DNA of 39,102 nt from Candidatus Obscuribacterales bacterium. Its GTDB lineage: Bacteria; Cyanobacteriota; Vampirovibrionia; Obscuribacterales; Obscuribacteraceae. This document shows, piece after piece, positions 8,443-18,079 of this stretch. The position numbers and the translations under genes are program-made. Numbering within the stretch: position 1 is the first letter of the stretch; each line of letters begins with the position of its first letter. The stretch is from the NCBI GenBank assembly GCA_021732565.1, contig JAKFUT010000174.1:1-39102 (forward strand). The letters are read 5' to 3'. The notes beneath the pieces were generated by a model. That model was not told the origin of the DNA, did not search any database, and saw only the letters and a program-made list of their open reading frames with translations.

Positions 8443-11400
8443 TCATTCAATTTGCAGATCTTCCGGCGATAACTTCCGGCGCAACCGGGTTGCCTGCTGT
8501 TTCGCTTGCGTTGCCTGCTCACGCTGACCAAGCTTTTCCAGTGCAGTCGCCTTATGTAAAAACAAATCAGGATAAGTCTGATTAAAGAGAATCGCCTGAT
8601 CTAGTTGCTGAATTGCTTCGGCGAATCTATATTCCTCCATGCAAATTAAAGCCAGTCCAAAATGGAAGTGGCAGTTCGAGTCCAGCGAAACCAACTGTGA
8701 AAAATCTCTGCGTGCTTTGCCCAACTTCTTGAGTGCGAGAAATGCCTGTCCTCGCCCCCATAACGCTGATCGAAGAACTTCCTGCAGGCTGTCGGTGGGG
8801 TAAATCGCTTTGCGTTTCTCGGCAATTTTCAGTACATGGTCGAAATCTTTCAAAGCCTCTCCATGCAAATTGAGCTTTAACTTGAGCAACGCACGCTCCA
8901 ACACCAGCGGCACATTGTCCGCAGAAAGGCTAAATCCATCCAAATACGCAAGCAGCTCCTGCAACGCGTCATTCCTGGCGCTCGCGCAAACATCCAGAGA
9001 TAGCTCGGCAATTTCGGTGAGAGAAGGTTCTCCACCGACAGTACTTTGCAAATCGAGGCTTGTCAGCAAGCACTTCAAATCGTTCAGAGCGGACGCATAG
9101 TCACCACGAGCGGTGTATGAGCGCGCGCGCCAATACCGCCCGGGCGTATGGGACTTCAAATTGATCGCTAGAGTGAACGCATCAATTGCTTCCTCATAAT
9201 TCCTGAGCACAAAAGCACATTTGCCCCGTTCAATATGCGCATCAACTCGCTCCGCATGCCGACTGCACGCTTGAATGAAATCCGAAATCGCCTTCTGCGG
9301 AGCCGCCACCGCAAGAAATAGACGTCCACGGGCAATTAATGAAGGGTAATGGTCGGGATCAGCACGCAGCGCACGTCCATACAACTCAAAAAGTTGCGCT
9401 TCTTGAGAGGGGTCGGACAATAACTGTTCAGCCTTGGCATACCAACAATTGGCTGCCTCCCTGCAGTCACCGCCTTCTGGCGCGACTTTGATGGACTGAT
9501 CAAAGAGATCGAGAAATTTGAGGTTCTGAAATTTGCTGTCGAGCAAATACTTTCTATTCTGCCGCGACTGAAAATATGAAATGGAAGCCTGGAAGGCCGC
9601 GTTAGAATCCAGCGGGCGAACGAGCATGGCAATGCTGGCAAAATCCTCCGCTGCTAATTCCAAATTGCCCAGCTTCTGATGTACCACGGCACGCTCTCGA
9701 ATCACTCTAAGATCGTGGAAGAAATCGCTGGCAACGAAATCAGCCAAAGCGTCAACATTCCTTCCCAGACGAGCATACGCTTTGCCTCGCTCAAACAATA
9801 ATTCCAGCTTAGCTAGCCGCCCGTTCGACAGTAAATGCTGACTCTTATATTTCCCCTTCAACAATTCATTGAGACAGGCCGTGGCATACTGAATGACTCC
9901 GTCATTCTCTCCCAGCTCGCCCAGCGACGCGATGAAAGCAGCCCAGGCGTCGAGATCTTCAGCGCGTGTTGCAAGTGCAACTTCAAGATCTGCTGCAGCC
10001 AGCGAAAAATTACTGAGCCCGAAATGACACAGCCCTCGCATTGCCCTCGCCCCGGAGTGAGAAGGCTCACTGCTCAACACCAGATCGCAATCAGCGATAG
10101 CCTCTGAAAATCGAAGCATGTCTTTAAGCACGGAGGCTCTTTGCTCCAACGCTCGCGGATACCCCGCACGAAGCGCCAACGCCTCATTTAGAGATGCCAG
10201 CGATTCCGTCTTCCGCCGCAAGACTTTATACAAGACTCCCTTATTGAAATGAGCGGCAAAATGCTTCGGCTCCAACTCCAGGCAACGCTCGAAATCGCGC
10301 AGAGCAGCATCGTGTTCCTGGAGTCGTGCGTAGGCTAACCCGCGACGAAAGAGAATGGCGGGCGAATAAATCCCTCGTGCGACGGCCTCCGAAAAAATAT
10401 GAACCGCTGTGTTCAGATCATTTTTCTTGAAGAAAAAATTGCCGGCCTTCAGGTAAGGCTCAGCAGATTTCGGCCGCAACGTTATGGCTTCGGTAAAATG
10501 AATGCCAGCCTCCGCCGAAAAGCCCTCCAGGCTCAGCAGCTCAGCCTTAGCGATGTGAGCGTCGATCAGGGAAGGATCGTATCGCAGCGCCCAGCGCAGG
10601 TGATCGCTAGCATCATCATGGCGTTGCTGGTGGAAGCTTAACATGGCCAATCCCAGATGAGCGGCCGCGCATCGACCATCTGAGGATAGCGCGTCATGAA
10701 AATGCCGGGCCGAATCGACTTCCAAATTAAGATCGAGCAACAACATGCCAATCCGGCAAAGCAAAGAATTGCGCACAGCCCGTGGTGACAAGTCCAGCAG
10801 CTCTCGGGCGGCCCGCATTCGTGTCAAACCCTCAATTGCACGATCATCTTTGATCGCCAACCCGGCACAACCGAGCAGCGATTCTACATAAAGCGGATCG
10901 TTGGGAAAAGATGCCAATGAAAGCGTTCTCTTAAAGCACCGCTCGGCCAATGATCGAGAGTCCACATCCGCTAAGAGGGTGCCCAATCGGAATGCAAGAC
11001 ACTTGTCCTCCTCATCCTCGATTCTTGAACCCGCCACCTCCAATTGAGCTCGCGCCAGCGCAAACTTGCCTTCCATTTGATACGCGATTCCAAGCTGGCA
11101 GCCGATGAAAGAGTGGCTGATCTCGCCTATACATTCCAGTGCCTCTATGAAGCGCTCACCGGCCTGGTTGAAGTACTTGTCTTGCAGCAGGCTAAATCCG
11201 CATGCAACCAGGTATGCCTGCCGCGCAGCGTCAGTCATTTCGGTCTTCTCAAACACGCGAGCCCTTGAATTGACACGTCGAAAGTGTTGAGCGCTCAAAT
11301 ACTCCCTGGTGGTTTCCTCATAGTGCTCAAGGAAAAACAGTGATACCACAGAGGCTTCCATCGCCTGCAAGTAAAGTTCATCATCGTCTGCCCGGGATTT

Positions 11401-12513
11401 GCATCTAGTGAATGCGGAGACAGCTCTGTCATGATGTTTAGCTCTCTGCAGGGAGACTCCCCGCTGATACGCACTCACCCCATCCTCCACAATTTGTCCT
11501 TCAGCAGACTCCAGCGCAGCCATGTTGTCTGCGTTCCACACCTCTTCGTGTGCCACGAAATGACTGCTCGTGATACGGACCGCCGGCTCTTTCTGCGCTA
11601 CCTCTTCAAGGTCTGGTATCAGTTCGTTTAAGTCAATAGTCGGATCGAACAGTGGTACATGGTCAATGGGAACCAATGACAGGAGCCTCAAGAAGCGGGC
11701 CATTTCCTGGATCTTTGACGAGGAATGCCCGCAAAGAGATCGAAGAATGTTCGATTCCAGCGGATTACGATAATCGGTCTGCCTGAACAGTAAACATTCA
11801 TCGCCGCCCTGATACCGCTCCCACAGACCGGGATCAATGAGCAGCAAAGCCAGTGAAATATGAATAAGCCAGGCGGAAAAACTATCAATACTTGGACCAA
11901 AGTATTTTTCGTTTCGATGTGGATGTTGGTAATTTGCATGCCCGTTCTCGTTGCTGATCATGCCTGCCAGAGAAGGCACGTACACGCCATCATAGTCTAC
12001 CAGGCGCAACGCTCCGTTTACCGCGATCACATTTCCATGCTGGAGATCACCATGGGCAATACCAGCGCTACGCAGATCCAGCACCATCTGATCAAATGCA
12101 TCGAGAAGCGCCTCAAGCTCTGCAGGCTTTGCGAGAACAGCGCCAACATAGTCGGTCAAACTTGTTCCCTGCACCCAATCCATTTTCAAAACAGGAAACC
12201 ACTTCACACCCACTCGAATACCTTGAGGAATGTACTCAAAGTTTACGGTGTAAGGAAGTTCGCCACCCGTTATATACTTGCTCAGCTCGCGGTAGCGTCG
12301 TTCAATACCCGGCACCCGGCTCAGGAAACAGCGAACTGCCACATCGCGGTCGTTACAGTGCAATCTGTAAACACTTGCAAACGCTCCAGTTATTGCCCGC
12401 GGCAAACCGAGCGCGGTCAACTCGGGTAGTCCACAGCGCAACTCGGGGTCTGCAAAACAGACGGCGGGAGACTGAATTACCTCATTATAGTCTTGGGGGC
12501 TTGGCCAGAACAT
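8443..12513 (-). CDS. Giant protein: atypical kinase-like domain fused to TPR array
   Basis: The protein has about 1,356 residues. Residues about 1-260 match the bacterial kinase-like family that begins MFWPSPQDYNEVIQ. The catalytic loop reads HGDLQHGN (about 154-161), the metal motif is VDYDGVYVP (DYD instead of DFG), and GHANYQHPHR follows. The usual VAIK lysine position reads VAVRCF. These features are typical of that family, and whether it phosphorylates proteins is uncertain. The rest is a very long array of TPR units (for example DAALRDFERCLELEPKHFAA), a protein-binding scaffold. I take the ATG at 12513, which matches the family start; in-frame upstream starts exist at 12567 (ATG) and 12579 (TTG). 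It precedes two membrane kinases on the same strand, so it may act as their scaffold; that is inference. Confidence 0.88.
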   Translation of the reverse strand: MFWPSPQDYNEVIQSPAVCFADPELRCGLPELTALGLPRAITGAFASVYRLHCNDRDVAVRCFLSRVPGIERRYRELSKYITGGELPYTVNFEYIPQGIRVGVKWFPVLKMDWVQGTSLTDYVGAVLAKPAELEALLDAFDQMVLDLRSAGIAHGDLQHGNVIAVNGALRLVDYDGVYVPSLAGMISNENGHANYQHPHRNEKYFGPSIDSFSAWLIHISLALLLIDPGLWERYQGGDECLLFRQTDYRNPLESNILRSLCGHSSSKIQEMARFLRLLSLVPIDHVPLFDPTIDLNELIPDLEEVAQKEPAVRITSSHFVAHEEVWNADNMAALESAEGQIVEDGVSAYQRGVSLQRAKHHDRAVSAFTRCKSRADDDELYLQAMEASVVSLFFLEHYEETTREYLSAQHFRRVNSRARVFEKTEMTDAARQAYLVACGFSLLQDKYFNQAGERFIEALECIGEISHSFIGCQLGIAYQMEGKFALARAQLEVAGSRIEDEEDKCLAFRLGTLLADVDSRSLAERCFKRTLSLASFPNDPLYVESLLGCAGLAIKDDRAIEGLTRMRAARELLDLSPRAVRNSLLCRIGMLLLDLNLEVDSARHFHDALSSDGRCAAAHLGLAMLSFHQQRHDDASDHLRWALRYDPSLIDAHIAKAELLSLEGFSAEAGIHFTEAITLRPKSAEPYLKAGNFFFKKNDLNTAVHIFSEAVARGIYSPAILFRRGLAYARLQEHDAALRDFERCLELEPKHFAAHFNKGVLYKVLRRKTESLASLNEALALRAGYPRALEQRASVLKDMLRFSEAIADCDLVLSSEPSHSGARAMRGLCHFGLSNFSLAAADLEVALATRAEDLDAWAAFIASLGELGENDGVIQYATACLNELLKGKYKSQHLLSNGRLAKLELLFERGKAYARLGRNVDALADFVASDFFHDLRVIRERAVVHQKLGNLELAAEDFASIAMLVRPLDSNAAFQASISYFQSRQNRKYLLDSKFQNLKFLDLFDQSIKVAPEGGDCREAANCWYAKAEQLLSDPSQEAQLFELYGRALRADPDHYPSLIARGRLFLAVAAPQKAISDFIQACSRHAERVDAHIERGKCAFVLRNYEEAIDAFTLAINLKSHTPGRYWRARSYTARGDYASALNDLKCLLTSLDLQSTVGGEPSLTEIAELSLDVCASARNDALQELLAYLDGFSLSADNVPLVLERALLKLKLNLHGEALKDFDHVLKIAEKRKAIYPTDSLQEVLRSALWGRGQAFLALKKLGKARRDFSQLVSLDSNCHFHFGLALICMEEYRFAEAIQQLDQAILFNQTYPDLFLHKATALEKLGQREQATQAKQQATRLRRKLSPEDLQIE

Positions 12514-12669
12514 TCTCACGTGCTCGCGGGGCTCAAACTTTATGCCCGATATTCCGGCTAACCGCATAGGTCTGACCAAAGAATTGTCAACTAAGCAGAA
12601 CCACCCGAGAAGACGTGCCTTTCCTCTTACATTCAGAGGCCACCTCGGACTCGAGCCGAACCACCGCCA

Positions 12670-13092
12670 TCATTTTTGCAGCAGAAAGCGACCGGTTCCG
12701 ATGAGGGTCCACAGGCACAAACTGAAAGATAGGCAGGATTCTATAACGCAACCCGGCAGATCGGTTGGTCTGAAGAAAAAGCAGGGAGGAACCAATAAAA
12801 CAATCGCAAGCAGTGGTGTCCACTTCAGAAAATGTGGCATCTTCGTTAACGCGAATACCGGGGCAAAGCAAATCAGTGGCACAGTCGTCAAAAAGCCAAT
12901 ACCCGTGCACGCACTCGTTCTGTTTAGCACAGTTGCATCAGGGCTCAACATGACTAGAGACGCTTGTCCTACACCCGCAAATAGAAGAATTAGGAGGACG
13001 TTGGCAACTACAATTCCTGGTTTGGTGCAGTCAGATTCCGTCAGAGAGAGGTCTCCCGCCTGTTCAATGCATTTTTGTAAGTCTTCAGGCAT
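12670..13092 (-). CDS. Small membrane protein, unknown function
   Basis: About 140 residues begin with a charged head (MPEDLQKCIEQAGDLSLTES) followed by about four hydrophobic segments (VVANVLLILLFAGVG, GIGFLTTVPLICFAPVFAL, LLAIVLLVPPCFFF, CLSFSLCLWTLIGTG), consistent with an integral inner-membrane protein. The start at 13092 is chosen because GGAGAGAGAGG stands directly upstream; the open frame extends further to 13269 but without a ribosome site. The plus-strand frame over the same bases has poor composition and is taken as a shadow. The gene stands first in the minus-strand block leading into the giant TPR/kinase-like protein, 156 bases away, so it could be part of that signalling unit. 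I do not recognise the family. Confidence 0.6.
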   Translation of the reverse strand: MPEDLQKCIEQAGDLSLTESDCTKPGIVVANVLLILLFAGVGQASLVMLSPDATVLNRTSACTGIGFLTTVPLICFAPVFALTKMPHFLKWTPLLAIVLLVPPCFFFRPTDLPGCVIESCLSFSLCLWTLIGTGRFLLQK

Positions 13093-13394
13093 AACCCTCT
13101 CTCTCCACCACCATAGAGCCATCATAACGCCGGGGTTCTGGATGAGACATACTTGCTTCAAACAGTTTGTCAACTGACTGCAACTTGGATTCGCCAAGAT
13201 TGCATGGAAAACCGAAGCGGAGTGACCAATGCACTGCTCAACGCAGACCCGGTTTTTTGGGGCAACCATACTATCGGTTCCTAATTAGTCGATCCCAACC
13301 GGTCCATGGAACTTTAACGTCCTCAGAGAGGCTCTGCCATGAGCAGATCGGGTAAACTCAAGTGGATCAAAATTTCGGTTCCCGGGTTAGCACA

Positions 13395-14057
13395 ATGAAG
13401 ATTGAACATGTATGCGTTGCAAGTTTCCTCCTATGCAGTGTGTTCTGTGCGCAGGCTCAGTGCGCTACCACGGACCACTTTAAGGAAGCGGTGTCCACCT
13501 ATTTAGCGGATGACTATGAGAAGGCTTTGTCCAAGTTTCAGACACTTAAGAAGTCCGACCCCGAAAATGCGCGAGTGCATTACTATCTGGCACTTTGTCA
13601 ACTGCGTCTCGGTCAACGCGAAAAAGCCGTCGAGGAATATGAGTGGGTCATTCAACACACAAACGACCCTGCATTGAAGGAGATTGTTCAAGGTCGATTG
13701 CTGAAGATTCGACCAGACCTCGCCACCGATCTAAAGTTCCAGCCGACAAACAGTGTTTCAAAAGCTCCAGGTGCGGTTCGGGAAGTGATCTTCTTTTCAA
13801 CCAACTGGTGCCCGTCGTGTAAGTCTTTTGCGTCCACATGGACAGACGCTGAACGAAGGTTTAAAGGAAAAGTTAAGTTCTCTCATTTGAACGCTGAAGA
13901 CGCCGCAAATTGGAAAGAAGTTGCGCGATACCGGCCGAGGGCGTATCCAACTATCGTCTATCTAGACGGCAAAGGAAATGTCATCGAAAACGGACCAGGA
14001 GCTCCCGGAGGGCTGACTTTCCAGGAACACATCAAAACTCTCGGAGCAGAGCGTTAA
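13395..14057 (+). CDS. Exported TPR protein with thioredoxin domain
   Basis: The protein (about 220 residues) has a signal peptide (MKIEHVCVASFLLCSVFCAQA). Residues about 27-105 hold a pair of TPR helices, and a C-terminal thioredoxin fold begins near residue 125. The active site reads NWCPSC (about 137-142), and a cis-proline is expected in AYPTIVYLDGKG, so it should be redox-active. It probably reduces or oxidises disulfides outside the cytoplasm, with the TPR part binding the partner. The start at 13395 fits the signal peptide; an in-frame ATG at 13362 would place 11 residues in front. Ribosome site is weak. It sits alone between the kinase block and the haem cluster. Confidence 0.87.
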   Translation: MKIEHVCVASFLLCSVFCAQAQCATTDHFKEAVSTYLADDYEKALSKFQTLKKSDPENARVHYYLALCQLRLGQREKAVEEYEWVIQHTNDPALKEIVQGRLLKIRPDLATDLKFQPTNSVSKAPGAVREVIFFSTNWCPSCKSFASTWTDAERRFKGKVKFSHLNAEDAANWKEVARYRPRAYPTIVYLDGKGNVIENGPGAPGGLTFQEHIKTLGAER

Positions 14058-14422
14058 GCAGCTATCAATAGATCATGGCATTCCAGCCACCGAACCATGA
14101 CAACCAGTCACCCGACATCATCTCGGGGCAAAACCAAAATGACAAGTTCGTCACCGCATAGGTTGCCAGTAAATACAAAGCCTCAACTCGGGTGGCAAAA
14201 GTTTCATCTAGCCCTTACGATGTTAGCAGCGCCGAGGTCTTAGCATCAATCCGCTTTTCAGCTCAGAGGTGTCAGTTTGCAGATTATGTACTACGTGCGG
14301 TGGCGGCGCGTCTGTACGCCCTGCAAGTGGCTATAATTTGCGCCATTGAGGGACAAAGGTCCAAGCCCTAGAGTTCGGCCGTTTGCGGCGCCAGTTTGCT
14401 AATCAAGAAATCGAGAGATTAA
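14058..14422 (+). promoter_or_regulatory. Leader region of the haem operon
   Basis: No gene is visible in these 365 bases upstream of hemA. A TATAAT at 14332-14337 could be the -10 box of the hem promoter, giving a leader of about 80 bases, but no good -35 hexamer stands at the expected distance. A short GGAC/GTCC hairpin lies in the leader just after it. I see no recognised riboswitch. Confidence 0.35.
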
Positions 14423-16147
14423 GTGAAGCTTAGCGGTCCATCACCCTGGTCTGAAGAAGGGCACCCCATCAAAGCCTCGGGCAATTCCCACCTGGTGGTG
14501 GTTGGGCTGAATTACCACTCGTGTCCTATAACCATTCGTGAGAAATTTGTCATTCCCGACTCCTGTGTAGGGCATGCGCTACGAGCGCTCGCTGCCATGC
14601 CTCACGTTAATGAAGCAGTTGTGTTATCAACATGCAACCGCACCGAAGTTTATGCGGTAGTCAGCGACGTTCACGCAGGTCTGCGTGAACTCGAGTCTTT
14701 TTTTACGTCCACCCGCGGCATTGGCGATCACGGCGGGCTCCGACCCAATTTCAAATTGCTACGTGAAGACGTAGCTCTCCATCTTTTCCGGGTTGCCAGC
14801 GGCCTCGACAGCCTCGTCCTTGGCGAGGGCCAGATTATGTCTCAGGTGAAAGCGGCTCACAGGCGAGCGCTGGAAGCAGGAACCTGCGGCACATACCTCG
14901 ATTCGCTTTTCAAACTGGCACTCAATTGTGGCAAGCGGGTTCGCTCGGACACCTCAATGGGAAGACGAGCAGTATCTGTCAGTTCTGCGTCGGTGGAACT
15001 CGGGCGGGAGCTTTTGGGAAAACTGAGTGAGCGTAGCGTCCTCATCATTGGCGCCGGACGAATGGCGCAAATATGCGCAAAGCATTTACTCGCGGATTCC
15101 GGGCCTGGCCCCGTATTGATGATCAATCGAACGGCTTCCCGGCTGGAACAGTTTGCCGAAAACAAGTTACTTAATTCCCACCGGCTGAATGCTCGCCTAT
15201 CTTTTGACGAACGATATCAGGTTGCCTCTGCCTGTGATCTGGTGATTGTCTCTACCAGTGCATCTTCACATTTGCTGAAAGCAGAGGAATTGAAGAAAAA
15301 TCTGCAGCCTGGCAAATCTCTCGTCATCATCGACATCTCCGTGCCGAGAAACGTTGATCCCGAAGTGGGAAATCTTGACGGAGTGAAGTTGTATCATAGC
15401 GATGACCTTGCCGCCATTGTAAACAAGAATCTGGCGGAGCGCGAGTCACTGGTCACAGAGGCCGAGCGCATCGTTTTTTCGACCCTGGAAGCTCTTCATT
15501 GCTGGGAACGATCGTTACTGGTAGCACCAACAATTACCGATTTACGAAAAAAAATCGAAGCAATTCGCGCTGAATATCTAGTAAAGAATGAGAGTAGCGG
15601 CGACTTTGAGCAACTAAGTCGTGCATTGATAAATCAAATTTTGCATCACCCGACGGTGCAACTTAAATCCACCAGCGACTACCAGGTCTTGCGGCAACAA
15701 GCCGAAGCCTTGCGTAGACTGTTCAATCTCGATCCTCTGTCTCCCGGGTGCACCTCACCTGCCGGTACTGTTGAAGCGGCTCCCCGCATTCTGGTGAGGG
15801 CACATAGTCAGACTACAGAAAAGTCATCAGCACACTTTCCGCTTCACGAGATCAAGGTCAGACCCGGTACTGAAACCGACAACGATTTTTTTGATAACAC
15901 AGCCAGTTCTGACTTAGTTCCGTGGCTCGATTCGTCCGGCAAAGTTCTCGAAAGCTTTGATGCATCACCACCGCGCGAGGCACCAGATTCGGTGCGTTCG
16001 CATGATGCTGCTCAACCATATTCCGTTCAACATCTACACCGCGATTCAGAGTTCGTTCTTCCCTCAACACAATGCCCGAGCAAGCAAGACCTTAGCGAAG
16101 TATCTTCGGCAAACCGCTGTGGCAGATCTCTCCTCGACAATATCTAA
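14423..16147 (+). CDS. hemA: Glutamyl-tRNA reductase with long C-terminal tail
   Basis: This enzyme reduces glutamyl-tRNA(Glu) to glutamate-1-semialdehyde with NADPH, the first committed step of the C5 haem pathway. The catalytic cysteine is in VLSTCNRTEVYAV (about residues 69-81). The signature GEGQIMSQVK follows, then the NADPH-binding IIGAGRMAQICAKH and the C-terminal dimerisation helices with LHHPTVQLK. The protein is 574 residues, against about 420-450 in most bacteria. The extra 140 or so residues after RRLFNLDP are polar and low in order, rich in Ser, Asp and Pro, and match nothing I know. Start is a GTG at 14423 behind GAGAG; no better start lies upstream. hemC follows 13 bases after the stop. 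Confidence 0.96.
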   Translation: MKLSGPSPWSEEGHPIKASGNSHLVVVGLNYHSCPITIREKFVIPDSCVGHALRALAAMPHVNEAVVLSTCNRTEVYAVVSDVHAGLRELESFFTSTRGIGDHGGLRPNFKLLREDVALHLFRVASGLDSLVLGEGQIMSQVKAAHRRALEAGTCGTYLDSLFKLALNCGKRVRSDTSMGRRAVSVSSASVELGRELLGKLSERSVLIIGAGRMAQICAKHLLADSGPGPVLMINRTASRLEQFAENKLLNSHRLNARLSFDERYQVASACDLVIVSTSASSHLLKAEELKKNLQPGKSLVIIDISVPRNVDPEVGNLDGVKLYHSDDLAAIVNKNLAERESLVTEAERIVFSTLEALHCWERSLLVAPTITDLRKKIEAIRAEYLVKNESSGDFEQLSRALINQILHHPTVQLKSTSDYQVLRQQAEALRRLFNLDPLSPGCTSPAGTVEAAPRILVRAHSQTTEKSSAHFPLHEIKVRPGTETDNDFFDNTASSDLVPWLDSSGKVLESFDASPPREAPDSVRSHDAAQPYSVQHLHRDSEFVLPSTQCPSKQDLSEVSSANRCGRSLLDNI

Positions 16148-16160
16148 GGAGACGGATGCC

Positions 16161-17126
16161 ATGCCGTCGAGTCTGAAACAATTGCTGAGAGTCGGCACCC
16201 GCGAAAGTGCATTGGCACGATGGCAGACAGATATGGCGCTAGCCGAACTGAACGCGTTAAACGCCGGTATTGAATTTGACATTGTGCCCATAAAAACTAG
16301 TGGCGACAAAGTGCTCAACAAACCACTGGCCGAAATAGGCGGTCGCGGCGTATTTGTCAAAGAACTAGAAGAAGCTCTTTTTGCAAAAGAAGTAGACTTT
16401 GTGGTGCACAGCTTGAAAGACCTTCCCACAGAAATGCCGGAGGGACTAGTTCTCGGTGCGACGCTCAACCGGGAGGATCCTCGCGATGTTCTGGTCTGCA
16501 ATGCGGGCACTTCATTTGAACAGCTTCCCGCAGGTAGCAGAGTTGCTACATCGAGCAGGCGAAGATCGGCACAGCTTTGTGCTCTCCGCCAGGATTTATG
16601 TTTCGTGGACATTCGCGGAAATATAGCGACCCGTTTGCGAAAACACGACGAAGGGGTCTGTGATGCCATGGTGCTGGCCGCAGCCGGGCTTCTGCGGCTC
16701 GGCCAGAATGCACGTATTTGCCATTACTTTGATGCTGAAACATGTACACCGGCGCCAGGACAAGGAGCCCTGGCCATAGAATGCCGCCTTGACGCCCCGG
16801 TGATAAGAGAGCTCTTGCATAGAATTCACGATGAACGAGTTGGAGCAACAACCACAGCAGAGCGTGCGTTCCTCAGCAAACTGGGCGGTGGATGCTCAGT
16901 ACCGGTGGGTGCGCTAGCGATCCTGCAAAGCAATGGCACCATGGAACTTTCGGGTTGCATCGCATCATTGGACGGCAAGCAGGTGTTTCGTCGACGCTTG
17001 TCTGCACCGTCGGTACGAGCAGAACAGTTGGGCTTCAACCTTGCTGATGAAATGATTTCTGCCGGCGCCGGTGAAGTATTATCATGTCTGGTCTTATCGC
17101 CTCCCAATGCTATCTCTCCACCCTAA
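16161..17126 (+). CDS. hemC: Hydroxymethylbilane synthase (porphobilinogen deaminase)
   Basis: It condenses four porphobilinogen molecules into hydroxymethylbilane. Landmarks are LRVGTRESALARWQTD at the N-terminus, KTSGDK, VKELEEAL, VHSLKDLPTE, ATSSRRRSAQL, the substrate-binding VDIRGNIATRL, APGQGALAIE and the cofactor-attachment cysteine in LGGGCSVPVGA. Length (321 residues) is normal. The start at 16161 has AAGGAGA nine bases upstream, overlapping the hemA stop region; the frame is open further upstream but that part lies inside hemA. hemD begins four bases after its stop. Confidence 0.97.
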   Translation: MPSSLKQLLRVGTRESALARWQTDMALAELNALNAGIEFDIVPIKTSGDKVLNKPLAEIGGRGVFVKELEEALFAKEVDFVVHSLKDLPTEMPEGLVLGATLNREDPRDVLVCNAGTSFEQLPAGSRVATSSRRRSAQLCALRQDLCFVDIRGNIATRLRKHDEGVCDAMVLAAAGLLRLGQNARICHYFDAETCTPAPGQGALAIECRLDAPVIRELLHRIHDERVGATTTAERAFLSKLGGGCSVPVGALAILQSNGTMELSGCIASLDGKQVFRRRLSAPSVRAEQLGFNLADEMISAGAGEVLSCLVLSPPNAISPP

Positions 17127-17130
17127 TAGA

Positions 17131-17955
17131 ATGAACGCCTCATTAAAAAACCTGCGGATTCTCGCTACACGTCCCGGTCACCAGGCTCATTCCCTGTCTA
17201 GCCCGCTTCGCGAACTGGGCGCTGAAGTGATAGAGCTTCCTCTAATAACAATCGGTGCACCACCTTCGTGGAATGCTTTCGACAGAGCGTTTGAACGGGC
17301 CGGCGATTATATTTGGGTTATCTTTACCAGCGCCAATGCGGTGGAAGCAACACTTACCAGACTCAGAGAAACCGGGTGTGGACCAGGAGTGCTTGAGCAA
17401 ATGCGAATTGCCTCCATTGGCCCTGCCACCACCAACATTCTCCAGGCTAACGGGCTGACGGTAGAGTTTGAGCCCGGGAGCTTCGTGGCCGAGAGTTTAG
17501 TATCGGAGTTTCCAGGGTACCCGGCTGAAATGAACGGAGTTCGAATTCTCTGGCCGAAAGCGGACATTGGGCGCACTTATATCAAAGACAAAATGGAATC
17601 GGCTGGCGCAGCAGTTGACGCAGTCTATTGTTACAGAACGACCGGCCCCGAGCATCCCCGTGAAGCAGCCTATGAACTGCGACAGATGCTTCTGAAAGGC
17701 GAGATCGACATAATCACTTTAACCAGTTCTGAAACCGTTCGCAGCTTCCACCGGCTCGTAACCGCCAACGGAGCCTCGATTAATGAATTTCGAAACAGTG
17801 TACGTATTGCTGTAATCGGACCCGAAACCGCTAGAACCGCCGATGAATTGATTGGCGGCGCCGATATACTGGCCAGGGAGTACAACATTGCCGGTCTAGT
17901 GCGGGCAGTGGTCGAAGCCGCACCGGTCGCAAGCGCGCACCGCTCAAAGAATTAA
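17131..17955 (+). CDS. hemD: Uroporphyrinogen-III synthase
   Basis: It closes hydroxymethylbilane to uroporphyrinogen III with inversion of ring D. The family is poorly conserved in sequence, but the pattern is clear: LRILATRPGHQAHSL at the start, IELPLITI, WVIFTSANAVEA, IASIGPATTNIL, GVRILWPKADIGR, YRTTGP, ITLTSSETVRSF and IAVIGPETARTA. Position directly behind hemC supports the call. The start at 17131 gives 274 residues, a usual length; the ribosome site is weak, as expected for a coupled gene four bases downstream of hemC. In-frame ATGs at 17107 and 17071 would overlap hemC. Confidence 0.94.
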   Translation: MNASLKNLRILATRPGHQAHSLSSPLRELGAEVIELPLITIGAPPSWNAFDRAFERAGDYIWVIFTSANAVEATLTRLRETGCGPGVLEQMRIASIGPATTNILQANGLTVEFEPGSFVAESLVSEFPGYPAEMNGVRILWPKADIGRTYIKDKMESAGAAVDAVYCYRTTGPEHPREAAYELRQMLLKGEIDIITLTSSETVRSFHRLVTANGASINEFRNSVRIAVIGPETARTADELIGGADILAREYNIAGLVRAVVEAAPVASAHRSKN

Positions 17956-18079
17956 ATCTCCGACAGAATCCGTGTTATCACCAACTCTTTGGCGGCGAGG
18001 GCAGATATAGTATGCATATTCCCCGCACACCTTCCTCCATCGGCATTGCCGTACTCTTTTTCAACGAGAGAATAATAAA

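Noticed and set aside
11860-12569. Two long plus-strand frames opposite the start of the giant kinase-like gene
   Set aside because: The minus strand encodes a recognisable conserved domain there; the plus frames have unnatural composition.
12542-13177. Long plus-strand open frame opposite the small membrane protein gene
   Set aside because: Basic, His/Arg-rich composition without a ribosome site; the opposite strand gives a natural membrane protein with a good ribosome site.
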